Origin: Petrolisthes cinctipes
Lineage: Eukaryota; Arthropoda; Malacostraca; Decapoda; Porcellanidae
DNA: 64,000 nt
Direction: 5' to 3'
NCBI GenBank assembly: GCA_033782935.1
Contig: JAWQEG010000506.1
Location: 868,001-932,000, forward strand
Of the stretch, positions 25,166 to 39,900 are shown piece after piece. Every line of letters starts with the position of its first letter. Within the stretch, counting starts at the first letter, position 1. Under the pieces are notes generated by a model that was not told the origin of the DNA, did no database searches, and worked only from the letters and a program-made list of their open reading frames with translations. The position numbers were made by a program, and so were the translations under genes.

Positions 25166-28100
25166 AAGTGATCTGTACATGCCTACTTCTTGCTAGAATG
25201 TTTTCAAGATACAGACCCAAAACATGCTCAAAATCGATATTTTAGGTTCTAAAAGTCGATATGTGCATGCATCTTCAGTACACGTTTACATCTCAAATTC
25301 ATTTTAAAAACACCCGAAAATTCGATATTTTTGGGTCCCAGAAGCAATCTGTATATGCCTACTTCTTGCTAGAATGTTATCAAGATACAGACCCAAAACA
25401 TGCTCAAAATCGATATTTTAGGTGCAAAAAGTCGATATGTGCATGCATCTTCAGTACACGTTTACATCTCAAATTAAGGTTAAAAACACCCGAAAATCCG
25501 ATATTTTTGGGTCCCAGAAGCGATCTGTACATGCTTACTCCATGTTAGAGTATTTTCAAATTACAGGACCAAAACATGCTCAAAATCGATATTTTGGGTG
25601 CCCAAAGTCGATATGTGCATTCTTCTTCTGTACCCGTTTATATCTCAAATTCAGGCTCAAAACACACGAAAATTCGATATTTTTGGGTCACAGAAGCGTT
25701 CTGTACATGCCTACTCCTTTCTAGAATGTTATCAAGATTCAGACCCAAAACAAGCTAAAAATCGATATTTTAGGTACCCAAAGTCAAAATGTGTATGCAT
25801 CTTATGTACACGTTTATATCTCATATTCATGCTCAAAACACCCGATAATTCGATATTTTTGGGTCCCAAAAGCGATATGTACATGCCTACTCCGTATTAA
25901 AGTATTTTCAAAATACAGGCTCAAAACATGCTGAAAATCGATATTATAGGTGCTCAATGTCAATATGTGTATGCATCTTCTGTACCCGTTTATATCCAAA
26001 ATTCAGGCTCAAAACACTCGAAAATTCAAAATTTTGGGGTCCCAGAAGCTATCTGTACATGCCTACTTCTTGCTAGAATGTTTTCAAGATACAGACCAAA
26101 AACATGCTGAAAATCGATATTTTAGGTGCCCAAAGTAAAAATGTGCATGCATCTTCTGTACCCGTTTATATCTTAAATTCAGGCTCAAAACACCCGAAAA
26201 TTCGATAATTTTGGGTCCCAGAAGCGATCTGTACATGCCTACTAAGTGCTAGAATATTTTCAAAATATAGGCCCAAAACATGCTAAAAATCGATATTTTA
26301 GGTGCCCAAAGTCGATATGTGCAAGCATATTCTGTACCCGTTTATATCTCACATTCAGGTTCAAAACACCCGAAAATTCGACATTTTTGGGTCCCAGAAG
26401 CAATCTGTACATGCCTACTTCTTGCTAGAATGTTTTCAAGATACAGACCCAAAACATGCTCAAAATCGATATTTTAGGTGCTAAAAGTCGATATGTGCAT
26501 GCATCTTCAGTACACGTTTACATCTTAAATTCAGGTTAAAAACACCCGAAAATTCGATATTTTTGGGTCCCAGAAGCAATCTGTACATGCCTACTTCTTA
26601 CTAGAATGTTTTCAATATACAGACCCAAAACATGCTCAAAATCGATATTTTAGGTGCAAAAAGTCGATATGTGCATGCATCTTCAGTACACGTTTACATC
26701 TCAAATTAAGGTTAAAAACACCCGAAAATCCGATATTTTTGGGTCCCAGAAGCGATCTGTACATGCCTACTCCATGTTAGAGTATTTTAAAATTACAGGA
26801 CCAAAACATGCTCAAAATCGATATTTTGGGTGCCCAAAGTCGATATGTGCATGCATCTTCTGTACCCGTTTATATCTCAAATTTAGGCTCAAATCACCCG
26901 AAAATTCGATATTTTTGGGTCCCAGAAGCTATCTGTACATGCCTACTTCTTGCTAGAATGTTTTCAAGATACAGACCAAAAACATGCTGAAAATCGATAT
27001 TTTAGGTGCCCAAAGTTAAAATGTGCATGCATCTTCTGTACCCGTTTATATCTTAAATTCAGGCTCAAAACACCCGAAAATTCGATATTTTTGGGTCCCA
27101 GAAGCGATCTGTACATGCCTACTAAGTGCTAGAATATTTTCAAAATATAGGCAAAAAGCATGCTAAAAATCGATATTTTAGGTGCCCAAAGTCGATATGT
27201 GCAAGCATATTCTGTACCCGTTTATATCTCACATTCAGGTTCAAAACACCCGAAAATTCGATATTTTTGGGACCCAGAAGCAATCTGTACATGCCTACTT
27301 CTTGCTAGAATGTTTTCAAGATACAGACCCAAAACATGCTCAAAATCGATATTTTAGGTGCAAAAAGTCAATATGTGCATGCATCTTCAGTACACGTTTA
27401 CATCTCAAATTCAGGTTAAAAACACCCGAAAATCCGATATTTTTGGGTCCCAGAAGCGATCTGTACATGCCTACTTCTTGCTAGAATGTTTTCAAGATAC
27501 AGACCCAAAACATGCTCAAAATCGATATTTTAGGTGCTAAAAGTCGATATGTGCATGCATCTTCAGTACACGTTTACATCTCAAATTCAGGTTAAAAACA
27601 CCCGAAATTTTGATATTTTTGGGTCCCAGAAGTAATCTGTACTTCTTGCTAGAATGTTTTCAAGATACAGACCCAAAACATGCTCAAAATCGATATTTTT
27701 GGTGCAAAAAGTCGATATGTGCATGCATCTTCAGTACACGTTTACATCTCAAATTCAGGTTAAAAACACCCGAAAATCCGATATTTTTGGGTCCCAGAAG
27801 CGATCTGTACAACCTACTCCATGTTAGAGTATTTTCAAATTACAGAACCAAAACATGCTCAAAATCGATATTTTGGGTGCCCAAAGTCGATATGTGCATG
27901 CTTCTTCTGTACCCGTTTATATCTCTAATTCAGGCTCAAAACACCCGAAAATTCGATATTTTTGGGTCACAGGTGCGTTCTGTACATGCCTACTCCTTGC
28001 TAGAATGTTTTCAAGATTCAGACCCAAAACAAGCTAAAAAAATCGATATTTTAGGTGCCCAAAGTCAAAATGTGTATGCATCTTATGTACACGTTTATAT

Positions 28101-28364
28101 CTCATATTCATGCTCAAAACGCCCGAAAATTCGATATTTTGAGGTCCCAAAAGCGATATGTACATGCCTACTCCGTGTTAAAGTATTTTGAAAATACAGG
28201 CTCAAAACATGCTGAAAATCGATATTTTAGGTGCCCAATGTCAATATGTGTATGCATCTTCTGTACCCGTTTATATCTTAAATTCAGGCTCAAAACACTC
28301 GAAAATTCAATATTTTGGGGTCCCAGAAGCTATCTGTACATGCCTACTCAGTGCTAAATTATTT
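25166..28364. repeat. Block repeated at 39,232-42,430
   Basis: About 3.2 kb (18 monomers) spanning the end of U1 and the start of U2, repeated at +14,066/14,067. It holds beta-class monomers, a gamma monomer with GGTACCCAAAGTC (25,774), an epsilon monomer with TTCAAAATTTTGGGG (26,025) and an 8-bp-deletion monomer (junction 27,642/27,643). Differences from the downstream copy are scattered single bases, e.g. CCGATAATTCG (25,843) against CCGAAAATTCG (39,909). Confidence 0.85.
28130..28305. repeat. Single monomer present in U2 but missing at both 22/20-mer junctions
   Basis: Between the gamma-type half ending CGCCCGAAAA and the epsilon half starting TTCAATATTTTGGGG, U2 carries one more monomer. 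It reads GAGGTCCCAAAAGCGATATG, then CCGTGTTAAAG, then CCCAATGTCAATATG. At 3,851-3,870 and 7,357-7,376 the same flanks are directly joined. U2 probably preserves the order from before the exchange that created the 3.5-3.9 kb tandem. Confidence 0.75.
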
Positions 28365-31300
28365 TCAAGATATAGGCGCAAAATATGCTAAAAATCGATA
28401 TTTTAGGCGCCCAAAGTCGATATGTGCATGCCTATTCTGTAACCGTTTATATCTCAAATTCAGGCACAAAACACCCGAAAATTCGATATTTTTGGGTCCC
28501 AGAAGCGATCTGTACATGCCTACTCCTTGCTAGAATGTTTTCAAGATACACAACCAAACATGCTGAAAATCGATATTTTAGGTGCCCAAAGTTAAAATGT
28601 GTATGCATCTTCCGTACCCGTTTATATCTTAAATTCAGGCTCAAAACACCCGAAAACTCAATATTTTTGGGTCCCAGAAGCGATCTGTACATGCCTACTA
28701 AGTGCTACAATATTTTCAAGATATAGGCCCAAAACATGCTAAAAATCGATATTTTAGGTACCCAAAGTCGATATGTGCATGCATATTCTGTACCCGTTTA
28801 TATCTCAAATTCAGGCTCAAAACACCCTAAAATTCGATATTTTTGGGTCCCATAAGCGTTCTGTACATGCCTACTCCTTGCTAGAATGTTTTCAAGATTC
28901 AGACACAAAACAAGCTAAAAATCGATATTTTAGGGGCAAAAAGTAAAAATGTGTATGCATCTTCTGTACACGTTTATATCTCATATTCATGCTCAAAACA
29001 CCGGAAAATTCGATATTTTGGGGTCCCAGAAGCGATATGTACATGCCTACACCGTGTTAAAGTATTTTCAAAATACAGGCTCAAAATATGCTAAAAATCG
29101 ATATTTTAGGTGACCAAAGTCGATATGTGCATGCTTCTTCTGTAACCGTTTATATCACAAATTCAGGCTCAAAACACCCGAAAATTCGATATTTTTGGGT
29201 CACAGAAGCGTTCTGTACATGCCTACTCCTTGCTAGAATGTTTTCAAGATTCAGACCCAAAAAAAGCTAAAAGTCGATATTTTAGGTGCCCAAAGTCAAA
29301 ATGTGTATGCATCTTATGTACACGTTTATATCTCATATTCATGCTCAAAACAACCGAAAATTCGATATTTTGGTGTCCCAAAAGCGATATGTACATGCCT
29401 ACACCGTGTTAAAGTATTTTCAAAATACAGGCTCAAAACATGCTGAAAATCGATATTTTAGGTGCCCAATGTCAATATGTGTATGCATCTTCTGTACCCG
29501 TTTATATCCAAAATTCAGGCTCAAAACACCCGAAAATTCAATATTTTGGGGTCCCAGAAGCTATCTGTACATGCCTACTCAGTGCTAAATTATTTTCAAG
29601 ATATAGGCGCAAAATATGCTAAAAATCGATATTTTAGGTGCCCAAAGTCGATATGTGCATAAATCATCTGTAACCGTTTATATTTCAAATTCAGACTCAA
29701 AACACCTGGAAATTCGATATTTTGGGGTCCCATAAGCGATCTGTACATGCCTACTCCGTTTTAGAGTATTTTCAAAATACAGGATCAAAACATGTTGAAA
29801 ATCGAAATTTTAGGTGCCCAAAGTCAAAATGTGTATGCATCTTCTGTACCCGTTTATATCTTAAATTCAGGATCAAAACACCCGAAAATTCGATATTTTT
29901 GGGTCCCAGAAGCGATCTGTACATGCCTACTAAGTGCTAGTATATTTTCAAAATATAGACCCAAAACATGCTCAAAATCGATATTTTAGGCGCCCAAAGT
30001 CGATATGTGCATGCTTCTTCTGTATCCGTTTATATCTCAAATTCAGGCTCAAAACACCCGAAAATTCGATATTTTTTTGTCACAGAAGCGTTCTGTACAT
30101 GCCTACTCCTTGCTAGAATGTTTTCAAGATTCAGACCCAAAAAAAGCTAAATATCGATATTTTAGGTGCCGAAAGTCAAAATGTGTATGCATCTTATGTA
30201 CACGTTTATATCTCATATTCATGCTCAAAACAACCGAAAATTCGATATTTTGGTCTCCCAAAAGCGATATGTACATGCCTACTCCGTGTTAAAGTATTTT
30301 CAAAATACAGGCTCAAAACATGCTGAAAATCGATATTTTAGGTGCCCAATGTCAATATGTGTATGCATCTTCTGTACCTGTTTATATCCAAAAATCAGGC
30401 TCAAAACACCCGAATATTCAATATTTTGGGGTCCCAGAAGCTATCTGTACATGCCTACTCAGTGCTAAATTATTTTCAAGATATAGGCGCAAAATATGCT
30501 AAAAATCGATATTTTAGGTGCCCAAAGTCGATATGTGCATAAATCATCTGTAACCGTTTATATTTCAAATACAGACTCAAAACACCTGGAAATTCGATAT
30601 TTTGGGGTCCCATAAGCGATCTGTACATGCCTACTCCGTTTTAGAGTATTTTCAATATACAGGATCAAAACATGTTGAAAATCGAAATTTTAGGTGCCCA
30701 AAGTCAAAATGTGTATGCATCTTCTGTACCCGTTTATATCTCAAATTCAGGCTCAAAACACCCGAAAATTCGATATTTTTTTGTCACAGAAGCGTTCTGT
30801 ACATGCCTACTCCTTGCTAGAATGTTTTCAAGATTCAGACCCAAAAAAAGCTAAAAATCGGTATTTTAGGTGCCCAAAGTCAAAATGTGTATGCATCTTA
30901 TGTACACGTTTATATCTCATATTCATGCTCAAAACAACCGAAAATTCGATATTTTGGTGTCCCAAAAGCGATATGTACATGCCTACTCCGTGTTAAAGTA
31001 TTTTCAAAATACAGGCTCAAAACATGCTGAAAATCGATATTTTAGGTGCCCAATGTCAATATGTGTATGCATCTTCTGTACCCGTTTATATCCAAAATTC
31101 AGGCTCAAAACACCCGAAAATTCAATATTTTGGGGTCCCAGAAGCTATCTGTACATGCCTACTCAGTGCTAAATTATTTTCAAGATATAGGCGCAAAATA
31201 TGCTAAAATTCGACATTTTAGGTGCCCAAAGTCGATATGTGCATAAATCATCTGTAACCGTTTATATTTCAAATTCAGACTCAAAACACCTGGAAAATCG

Positions 31301-34300
31301 ATATTTTGGGGTCCCATAAGCGATCTGTACACGCCTACTCCGTTTTAGAGTATTTTCAAAATACAGGATCAAAACATGTTGAAAATCGAAATTTTAGGTG
31401 CCCAAAGTCAAAATGGGTATGCATCTTCTGTACCCGTTTATATCTTAAATTCAGGATCAAAACACCCGAAAATTCGATATTTTTGGGTCCCAGAAGCGAT
31501 CTGTACATGCCTACTAAGTGCTAGAATATTTTCAAAATATAGGCCCAAAACATGCTAAAAATCGATATTTTAGGCGCCCAAAGTCGATATGTGCATGCAT
31601 ATTCTGTACCCGTTTATATCTCAAATTCAGGCACAAAACACCCGAAAATTCGATATTTTTGTGTCCCAGAAGCGATCTGTACATGCCTACTCCTTGCTAG
31701 AATGTTTTCAAGATACAGACCAAAAACATGCTGAAAATCGATATTTTATGTGCCCAAAGTCAAAATGTGCATGCATCTTCTGTACCCGTTTATATCTTAA
31801 ATTCAGGCTCAAAACACCCGAAAATTCGATATTTTTGGGTCCCAGAAGCGATCTGTACATGCCTACTAAGTGCTAGAATATTTTCAAAATATAGGCCCAA
31901 AACATGCCAAAAAATCGATATTTTAGGTGCCCAAAGTCGATATGTGCATGCATATTCTGTAACCGTTTATATCTCACATTCAGGTTCAAAACACCAAAAA
32001 ATTCGATATTTTTGTGTCCCAGAAGCAATCTGTACATGCCTACTTCTTGCTAGAATGTTTTCTAGATACAGACCCAAAACATGCTCAAAATCGATATTTT
32101 AGGTGCCCAAAGTCGATATGTGCATGCTTCTTCTGTACCCGTTTATATCTCAAATTCAGGCTCAAAACACCCGAAAATTCGATATTTTTGGGTCACAGAA
32201 GCGTTCTGTACATGCCTACTCCTTGCTAGAATGTTTTCAAGATTCAGACCCAAAAAAAGCTAAAAATCGATATTTTAGGCGCCCAAAGTCGATATGTGTA
32301 TGCATCTTCTGTACCCGTTTATATCCAAAATTCAGGCTCAAAACACCCGAAAATTCAATATTTTGGGGTCCCAGAAGCTATCTGTACATGCCTACTCAGA
32401 GCTAAATTATTTTCAAGATATAGGCGCAAAATATGCTAAAAATCGATATTTTAGGTGACCAAAGTCGATATGTGCATAAATCATCTGTAACCGTTTATAT
32501 TTCAAATTCAGACCCAAAACACCTGGAAATTCGATATTTTGGGGTCCCATAAGCGATCTGTACATGCCTACTCCGTTTTAGAGTATTTTCAAAATACAGG
32601 ATCAAAACATGTTGAAAATCGAAATTTTAGGTGCCCAAAGTCAAAATGTGTATGCATCTTCTGTACCCGTTTATATCTTAAATTCAGGATCAAAACACCC
32701 GAAAATTCGATATTTTTGGGTCCCAGAAGCGATCTGTACATGCCTACTAAGTGCTAGAATATTTTCAAAATATATGCCCAAAACATGCTAAAAATCGATA
32801 TTTTAGGAGCCCAAAGTCGATATGTGCATGCATATTCTGTACCCGTTTATATCTCAAATTCAGGCACAAAACACCCGAAAATTCGATATTTTTGGGTCCC
32901 AGAAGCGATCTGTACATGCCTACTCCTTGCTAGAATGTTTTCAAGATACAGAACCAAACATGCTGCAAATCGATATTTTAGGTGCCCAAAGTTAAAATGT
33001 GTATGCATCTTCTGTACCCGTTTATATCTTAAATTCAGGCTCAAAACACCCGAAAACTCAATATTTTTGGGTCCCAGAAGCGATCTGTACATGCCTACTA
33101 AGTGCTACAATATTTTCAAGATATAGGCCCAAAACATGCAAAAAATCGATATTTAAGGTGCCCAAAGTCGATATGTGCATGCATATTCTGTACCCGTTTA
33201 TATCTCAAATTCAGGCTCAAAACACCCGAAAATTCGATATTTTGGGGTCCCATAAGCGATCTGTACATGCCTACTTCGTGTTAGAGTATTTTTAAAATAC
33301 AGACTCAAAACATGTTGAAAATCGATATTTTAGGTGCCCAATGTCAATATGTGTATGCATCTTCTATACCCGTTTATATCCAAAATTCAGGCTCAAAACA
33401 CCCGAAAATTCAATATTTTGGGGTCCCAGAAGCGATCCGTACATGCCTACTCCGTGTTAGAGTATTTTTAAAATACAGGCTCAAATCATGTTGAGAATCG
33501 AAATTATAGGTGCCCAAAGTCAAAATGTGTATGCATCTTCTGTACCCGTTTATATCTTAAATTCAGGCTCAAAACACCCGAAAATCCGATATTTTTGTGT
33601 CCCAGAAGCGATCTGTACATGCCTACTAAGTGCTAAAAAATTTTCAAAATATAAGCCCAAAACATGCTAAAAATCGATATTTAAGGAGCCCAAAGTCAAA
33701 ATGTGCATGCATATTCTGTACCCGTTTATATCTCAAATTCAGGCTCAAAATACCCGAAATTTCGATATTTTTGGGTCCCAGAAGCGTTCTGTACATGCCT
33801 ACTCCTTGCTAGAATGTTTTCAAGATTCAGACCCAAAACAAGCTAAAAATCGATATTTTAGGGGCAAAAAGTCAAAATGTGTATGCATCTTCTGTACACG
33901 TTTATATCTCATATTCATGCTCAAAACACCCGAAAATTCGATATTTTGGAGTCCCATAAGCGATATGTACATGCCTACTCCGTGTTAAAGTATTTTCAAA
34001 ATTCAGGCTCAAAATATGCTAAAAATCGATATTTTAGGTGCCCAAAGTCGATATGTGCATGAATCTTCTGTAACCGTTTATATTTCAAATTCAGACTCAA
34101 AACACCCGAAAATTCGATATTTTTGGGTCCCATAAGCGATCTGTACATGCCTACTCCGTGTTAGAGTATTTTTAAAATACAGGCTCAAAACATGTTGAAG
34201 ATCGAAATTTTAGGTGCCCAAAGTCAAAATGTGTATGCATCTTCTGTACCCGTTTATATCTTAAATTCAGGCTCAAAACACCCGAAAATTCGATATTCTT

Positions 34301-34669
34301 GGGTCCCAGAAGAGATCTGTACATGCCTACTAAGTGCTAGAATATTTTCAAAATATAGGCCCAAAACATGCTAAAAATCGATATTTTAGGCGCCCAAAGT
34401 CGATATGTGCATGCATCTTCTGTACCCATTTATATCTCAAATTCAGCTCAAAACACCCGAAAATTCGATATTTTTGGGTCCCAGAAGCGATCTGTACATG
34501 CCTACTAAGTGCTAGATTATTTTCAAAATATAGGCCCAAAATATGCTAAAAATCGATATTTTAGGTGCCCAAAGTCGATATGTGCATGAATCTTCTGTAA
34601 TCGTTTATATCTCACATTCTGGTTCAAAACACCCGAAAATTCGATATTTTGGGGTCCCATAAGCAATCT

Positions 34670-34700
34670 GTACATGCCTACTGTATTTTTAAAATACAGG
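34670..34700. repeat. 10-bp deletion in a U2 monomer
   Basis: CTACTGTATTTTTAAAATAC at about 34,680 lacks ten bases (CCGTGTTAGA) present at the U1 counterpart (about 14,096). The bases CT-GTATT flanking the gap offer little homology. With single-base losses nearby (AATTCAGCTC at 34,446) it explains why the U1/U2 offset falls by 11 bp rather than by a monomer here. Confidence 0.8.
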
Positions 34701-36978
34701 CTCAAAACATGTTAAAAATCGAAATTTTAGGGGCCCAAAGTCAAAATGTGTATGCATCTTTTGTACCCGTTTATATCTTAAATTCAGGCTCAAAACACCC
34801 GAAAATTCGATATTTTTGGGTCCCAGAAGCGATCTGTACATGCCTACTAAGTGCTAGAATATTTTCAAAATATAGGCCCAAAACATGCTAAAAATCGATA
34901 TTTTAGGCGCCCAAAGTCGATATGTGCATGCATCTTCAGTACATGTTTACATATCAAATTCAGGTTAAAAACACCCGAAAATCCGATGTTTTTGGGTCCG
35001 AGAAGCGATCTGTACATCCCTACTCCATGTTAGAGTATTTTCAAAATACAGGACCAAAACATGCTCAAAATCGATATTTTGGGTGCCCAAAGTCGATATG
35101 TGCATGCTTCTTCTGTACCCGATTATATCTCAAATTCAGGCTCAAAACACCCGAAAATTCGATATTTTTGGGTCACAGAAGTGTTCTGTACATGCCTACT
35201 CAGTGCTAGATTATTTTTTTTAAATATAGGCCTAAAATATGTTAAAAATCGATATTTTAGGTGCCCAAAGTCGATATCTAGATGAATCTTCAGTAACCGT
35301 TTATATTTCAAATTCAGACTCAAAACACCCTAATATTCGATATTTTGGGGTCCCATAAGCCATCTGTACATGCCTACTCCGCGTTAGAGTATTTTTAAAA
35401 TACAGGCTCAAAACATGTTGAAAATTGAAATTTTAGGTGCCCAAAGTCAAAATGTGTATGCATCTTCTGTACCCGTTTATATCTTAAATTCTGGCTCAAA
35501 ACACCCGAAAATTCGATATTTTTGGGTCCCAGAAGCGATCATTATATGCCTACTAAGTGCTAGAATTTTTTCAAGATATAGGCCCAAAACATGCTAAAAA
35601 TCGATATTTTAGGCGCCCAAAGTCGATATGTGCATGCTTCTTCTGTACAAGTTTATATCTCAAATTCAGGCTCAAAACACCCGAAAATTCGATATATTTT
35701 TGTCACAGAAGCGTTCTGTACATGCCTACTCCTTGCTAGAATGTTTTCAAGATTCAGACCCAAAAAAAGCTAAAAATCGATATTTTAGGTGCCCAAAGTC
35801 AAAATGTGTATGCATCTTATGTACACGTTTATATCTCATATTCATGCTCAAAACAACCAAAAATTCGATATTTTTGGGTCCCAGAAGCGTTCTGTACATG
35901 CCTACTCCTTGCTAGAATGTTCTCAAGATTCAGACCCAAAACAAGTTAAAAATCGATATTTTAGGGGCAAAAAGTCAAAATGTGTATGCATCTTCTGAAC
36001 ACGTTTATATCTCATATTCATGCTCAAAACACCCGAAAATTCGATATTTTGGGGTCCCATAAGCGATATGTACATGCCTACTCCGTGTTAAAGTACTTTA
36101 AAAAAACAGGCTCAAAACATGCTGAAAATCGATATTTTAGGTGCCCAATGTCAATATGTGTATGCATCTTCTGTACCCGTTTATATCCAAAATTCAGGCT
36201 CAAAACACCCGAAAATTCAATATTTTGGGGTCCCAGAAGCTATCTGTACATGCCTACTCAGTGCTAGATTTTTTTCAAAACATAGGCCAAAAATATGCTA
36301 AAAATCGATATTTTAGGTGCCCAAAGTCTACATGTGCATGAATCTTCTGTAACCGTTTATATTTCAAATTCAGACTCAAAACACCCGAAAATTCGATATT
36401 TTGGGGTCCCATAAGCGATCTATACATGCCTACTCCGTGTTAGAGTATTTTTAAAATACAGGCTCAAAACATGTTGAAAATCGAAATTTTAGGTGCCCAA
36501 AGTCAAAATGTGTATGCATCTTCTGTACCCGTTTATATCTTAAATTCAGGCTCAAAACACCCGAAAATTCGATATTTTTGGGTCCCAGAAGCGATCTGTA
36601 CATGCCTACTAAGTGCTAGAATATTTTCAAAATATAGGCCCAAAACATGCTAAAAATCGATATTTTAGTCGCCCAAAGTCGATATGTGCATGCATATTCT
36701 GTACCCGTTTATATCTCAAATTCAGGCTCAAAACACCCGAAAATTCGATATTTTTGGGTCCCAGAAGCAATCTGTACATGCCTACACCTTGCTAGAATGT
36801 TTTCAAAATACCAACCCAAAACATGCTCAAAATCGATATTTTTGGTGCAAAAAGTCGATATGTGCATGCATCTTCAGTACACGTTTACATCTCAAATTGA
36901 GGTTAAAAACATCCGAAAATCCGATATTTTTGGGTCCCAGAAGCGATCTGTACATGCCTACTCCATGTTAGAGTATTT

Positions 36979-36989
36979 AAAAAAAAAAA
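36979..36989. repeat. Expanded A tract in a monomer (A11)
   Basis: GAGTATTT is followed by 11 A residues and GGACC. The U1 counterpart has nine A residues at 20,276-20,284, while most monomers read GTATTTTCAAAATACAGG here. The extra A shifts the U1/U2 offset from 16,704 to 16,705. A similar local run, T8 at 14,990-14,997, recurs at about 17,807, 24,496, 35,213 and 38,912. Confidence 0.8.
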
Positions 36990-39900
36990 GGACCAAAACA
37001 TGCTCAAAATCGATATTTTGGGTGCCCAAAGTCGATATGTGCATGCTTCTTCTGTACCCGTTTATATCTCAAATTCAGGCTCAAAACACCCGAAAATTCG
37101 ATATTTTTGGGTCACAGAAGCGTTCTGTACATGCCTACTCCTTGCTAGAATGTTTTCAAGATTCAGACCCAAAACAAGCTAAACAATCGATATTTTAGGT
37201 GCCCAAAGTCAAAATGTGTATGCATCTTATGTACACGTTTATATCTCATATTCATGCTCAAAACGCCCAAAAATCGATATTTTGGGGTCCCAAAAGCGAT
37301 ATGTACATGCCTACTCCGTGTTAAAGTATTTTGAAAATACAGGCTCAAAACATGCTGAAAATCGATATTTTAGGTGCCCAAAGTCGATATGTGCATGCAT
37401 ATTCTGTACCCGTTTATATCTTAAATTCAGGCTCAAAACACCCGAAAATTCGATATTTTTGGGTCCCAGAAGGGATCTGTACATGCCTACTAAGTGCTAA
37501 AATATTTTCAAAATATAGGCCCAAAACATGCTAAAAATCGATATTTAAGGAGCCCAAAGTCAAAATGTGCATGCATATTCTGTACCCGTTTATATCTCAA
37601 ATTCAGGCTCAAAACACCCGAAATTTCGATATTTTTGGGTCCCAGAAGCGTTCTGTACATGCCTACTCCTTGCTAGAATGTTTTCAAGATTCAGACCCAA
37701 AACAAGCTAAAAATCGATATTTTAGGGGCAAAAAGTCAAAATGTGTATGCATCTTCTGTACACGTTTATATCTCATATTCATGCTCAAAACACCCGATAA
37801 TTCGATATTTTGGAGTCCCATAAGCGATATGTACATGCCTACTCCGTGTTAAAGTATTTTCAAAATTCAGGCTCAAAATATGCTAAAAATCGATATTTTA
37901 GGTGCCCAAAGTCGATATGTGCATGAATCTTCTGTAACCGTTTATATTTCAAATTCAGACTCAAAACACCCGAAAATTCGATATTTTTGGGTCCCATAAG
38001 CGATCTGTACATGCCTACTCCGTGTTAGAGTATTTTTAAAATACAGGCTCAAAACATGTTGAAGATCGAAATTTTAGGTGCCCATAGTCAAAATGTGTAT
38101 GCATCTTCTGTACCCGTTTATATCTTAAATTCAGGCTCAAAACACCCGAAAATTCGATATTCTTGGGTCCCAGAAGAGATCTGTACATGCCTACTAAGTG
38201 CTAGAATATTTTCAAAATATAGGCCCAAAACATGCTAAAAATCGATATTTTAGGCGCCCAAAGTCGATATGTGCATGCATCTTCAGTACATGTTTACATA
38301 TCAAATTCAGGTTAAAAACACCCGAAAATCCGATATTTTTGGGTCCGAGAAGCGATCTGTACATCCCTACTCCATGTTAGAGTATTTTCAAAATACAGGA
38401 CCAAAACATGCTCAAAATCGATATTTTGGGTGCCCAAAGTCGATATGTGCATGCTTCTTCTGTACCCGATTATATCTCAAATTCAGGCTCAAATCACCCG
38501 AAAATTCGATATTTTTGGGTCACAGAAGTGTTCTGTACATGCCTACTCCTTGCTACAATGTTTTCAAGATTCAGACCCAAAACAAGCTAAAAATCTATAT
38601 TATAGGTGCCCAAAGTCAAAATGTGTATGCATCTTATGTACACGTTTATATCTCATATTCATGCTCAAAACGCCCGAAAATTCGATATTTTTGTGTCCCA
38701 GAAGCGATCTGTACATGCCTACTTCTTGCTAGAATGTTTTCAAGATACAGACCAAAAACATGCTGAAAATCGATATTTTAGGTGCCCAAAGTCAAAATGT
38801 GCATGCATCTTCTGTACCCGTTTATATCCAAAATTCAGGCTCAAAACACCCGAAAATTCAATATTTTGGGGTCCCAGAAGCTATCTGTACATGCCTACTC
38901 AGTGCTAGATTATTTTTTTTAAATATAGGCCTAAAATATGTTAAAAATCGATATTTTAGGTGCCCAAAGTCGATATCTAGATGAATCTTCAGTAACCGTT
39001 TATATTTCAAATTCAGACTCAAAACACCCGAAAATTCGATATTTTGGGGTCCCATAAGCCATCTGTACATGCGTACTCCGTGTTAGAGTATTTTTAAAAT
39101 ACAGGCTAAAAACATGTTGAAAATTGAAATTTTAGGTGCCCAAAGTCAAAATGTGTATGCATCTTCTGTACCCGTTTATATCTTAAATTCATGCTCAAAA
39201 CACCCGAAAATTCGATATTTTTGGGTCCCAGAAGCGATCTGTACATGCCTACTTCTTGCTAGAATGTTTTCAAGATACAGACCCAAAACATGCTCAAAAT
39301 CGATATTTTAGGTGCAAAAAGTCGATATGAGCATGCATCTTCAGTACACGTTTACATCTCAAATTCCGGTTAAAAACACCCGAAAATTCGATATTTTTGG
39401 GTCCCAGAAGCAATCTGTACATGCCTACTTCTTGCTAGAATGTTTTCAAGATACAGACCCAAAACATGCTCAAAATCGATATTTTAGGTGCAAAAAGTCG
39501 ATATGTGCATGCATCTTCAGTACACGTTTACATCTCAAATTAAGGTTAAAAACACCCGAAAATCCGATATTTTTGGGTCCCAGAAGCGATCTGTACATGC
39601 TTACTCCATGTTAGAGTATTTTCAAATTACAGGACCAAAACATGCTCAAAATCGATATTTTGGGTGCCCAAAGTCGATATGTGCATTCTTCTTCTGTACC
39701 CGTTTATATCTCAAATTCAGGCTCAAAACACCCGAAAATTCGATATTTTTGGGTCACAGAAGCGTTCTGTACATGCCTACTCCTTTCTAGAATGTTTTCA
39801 AGATTCAGAACCAAAACAAGCTAAAAATCGATATTTTAGGTACCCAAAGTCAAAATGTGTATGCATCTTATGTACACGTTTATATCTCATATTCATGCTC

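Larger units (their letters stand above)
5371..26134. repeat. Macro-repeat unit U1, about 20.8 kb (118 monomers)
   Basis: From about 5,371 the monomer order is repeated from 26,135 at an initial offset of 20,764 bp, close to 118 x 176. The match continues through the pentameric, 16/17-mer and 8-mer regions to the end of the unit. The offset changes in steps near whole multiples of 176 (about 1, 1, 1, 2, 4, 16, 1 and 12 monomers), with a few small indels. U1 is the longest macro-copy because it holds the tandem duplications at 14,401-20,209 and 20,950-23,530. It contains no non-satellite sequence. Confidence 0.85.

Noticed and set aside
27610..28191. Longest open frame, 193 codons, and many 100-166-codon frames
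   Set aside because: They only translate the satellite in rotating frames (176 is not a multiple of 3), all products are permutations of the same monomer, and there are no start-site, domain or codon-use signs of a gene.
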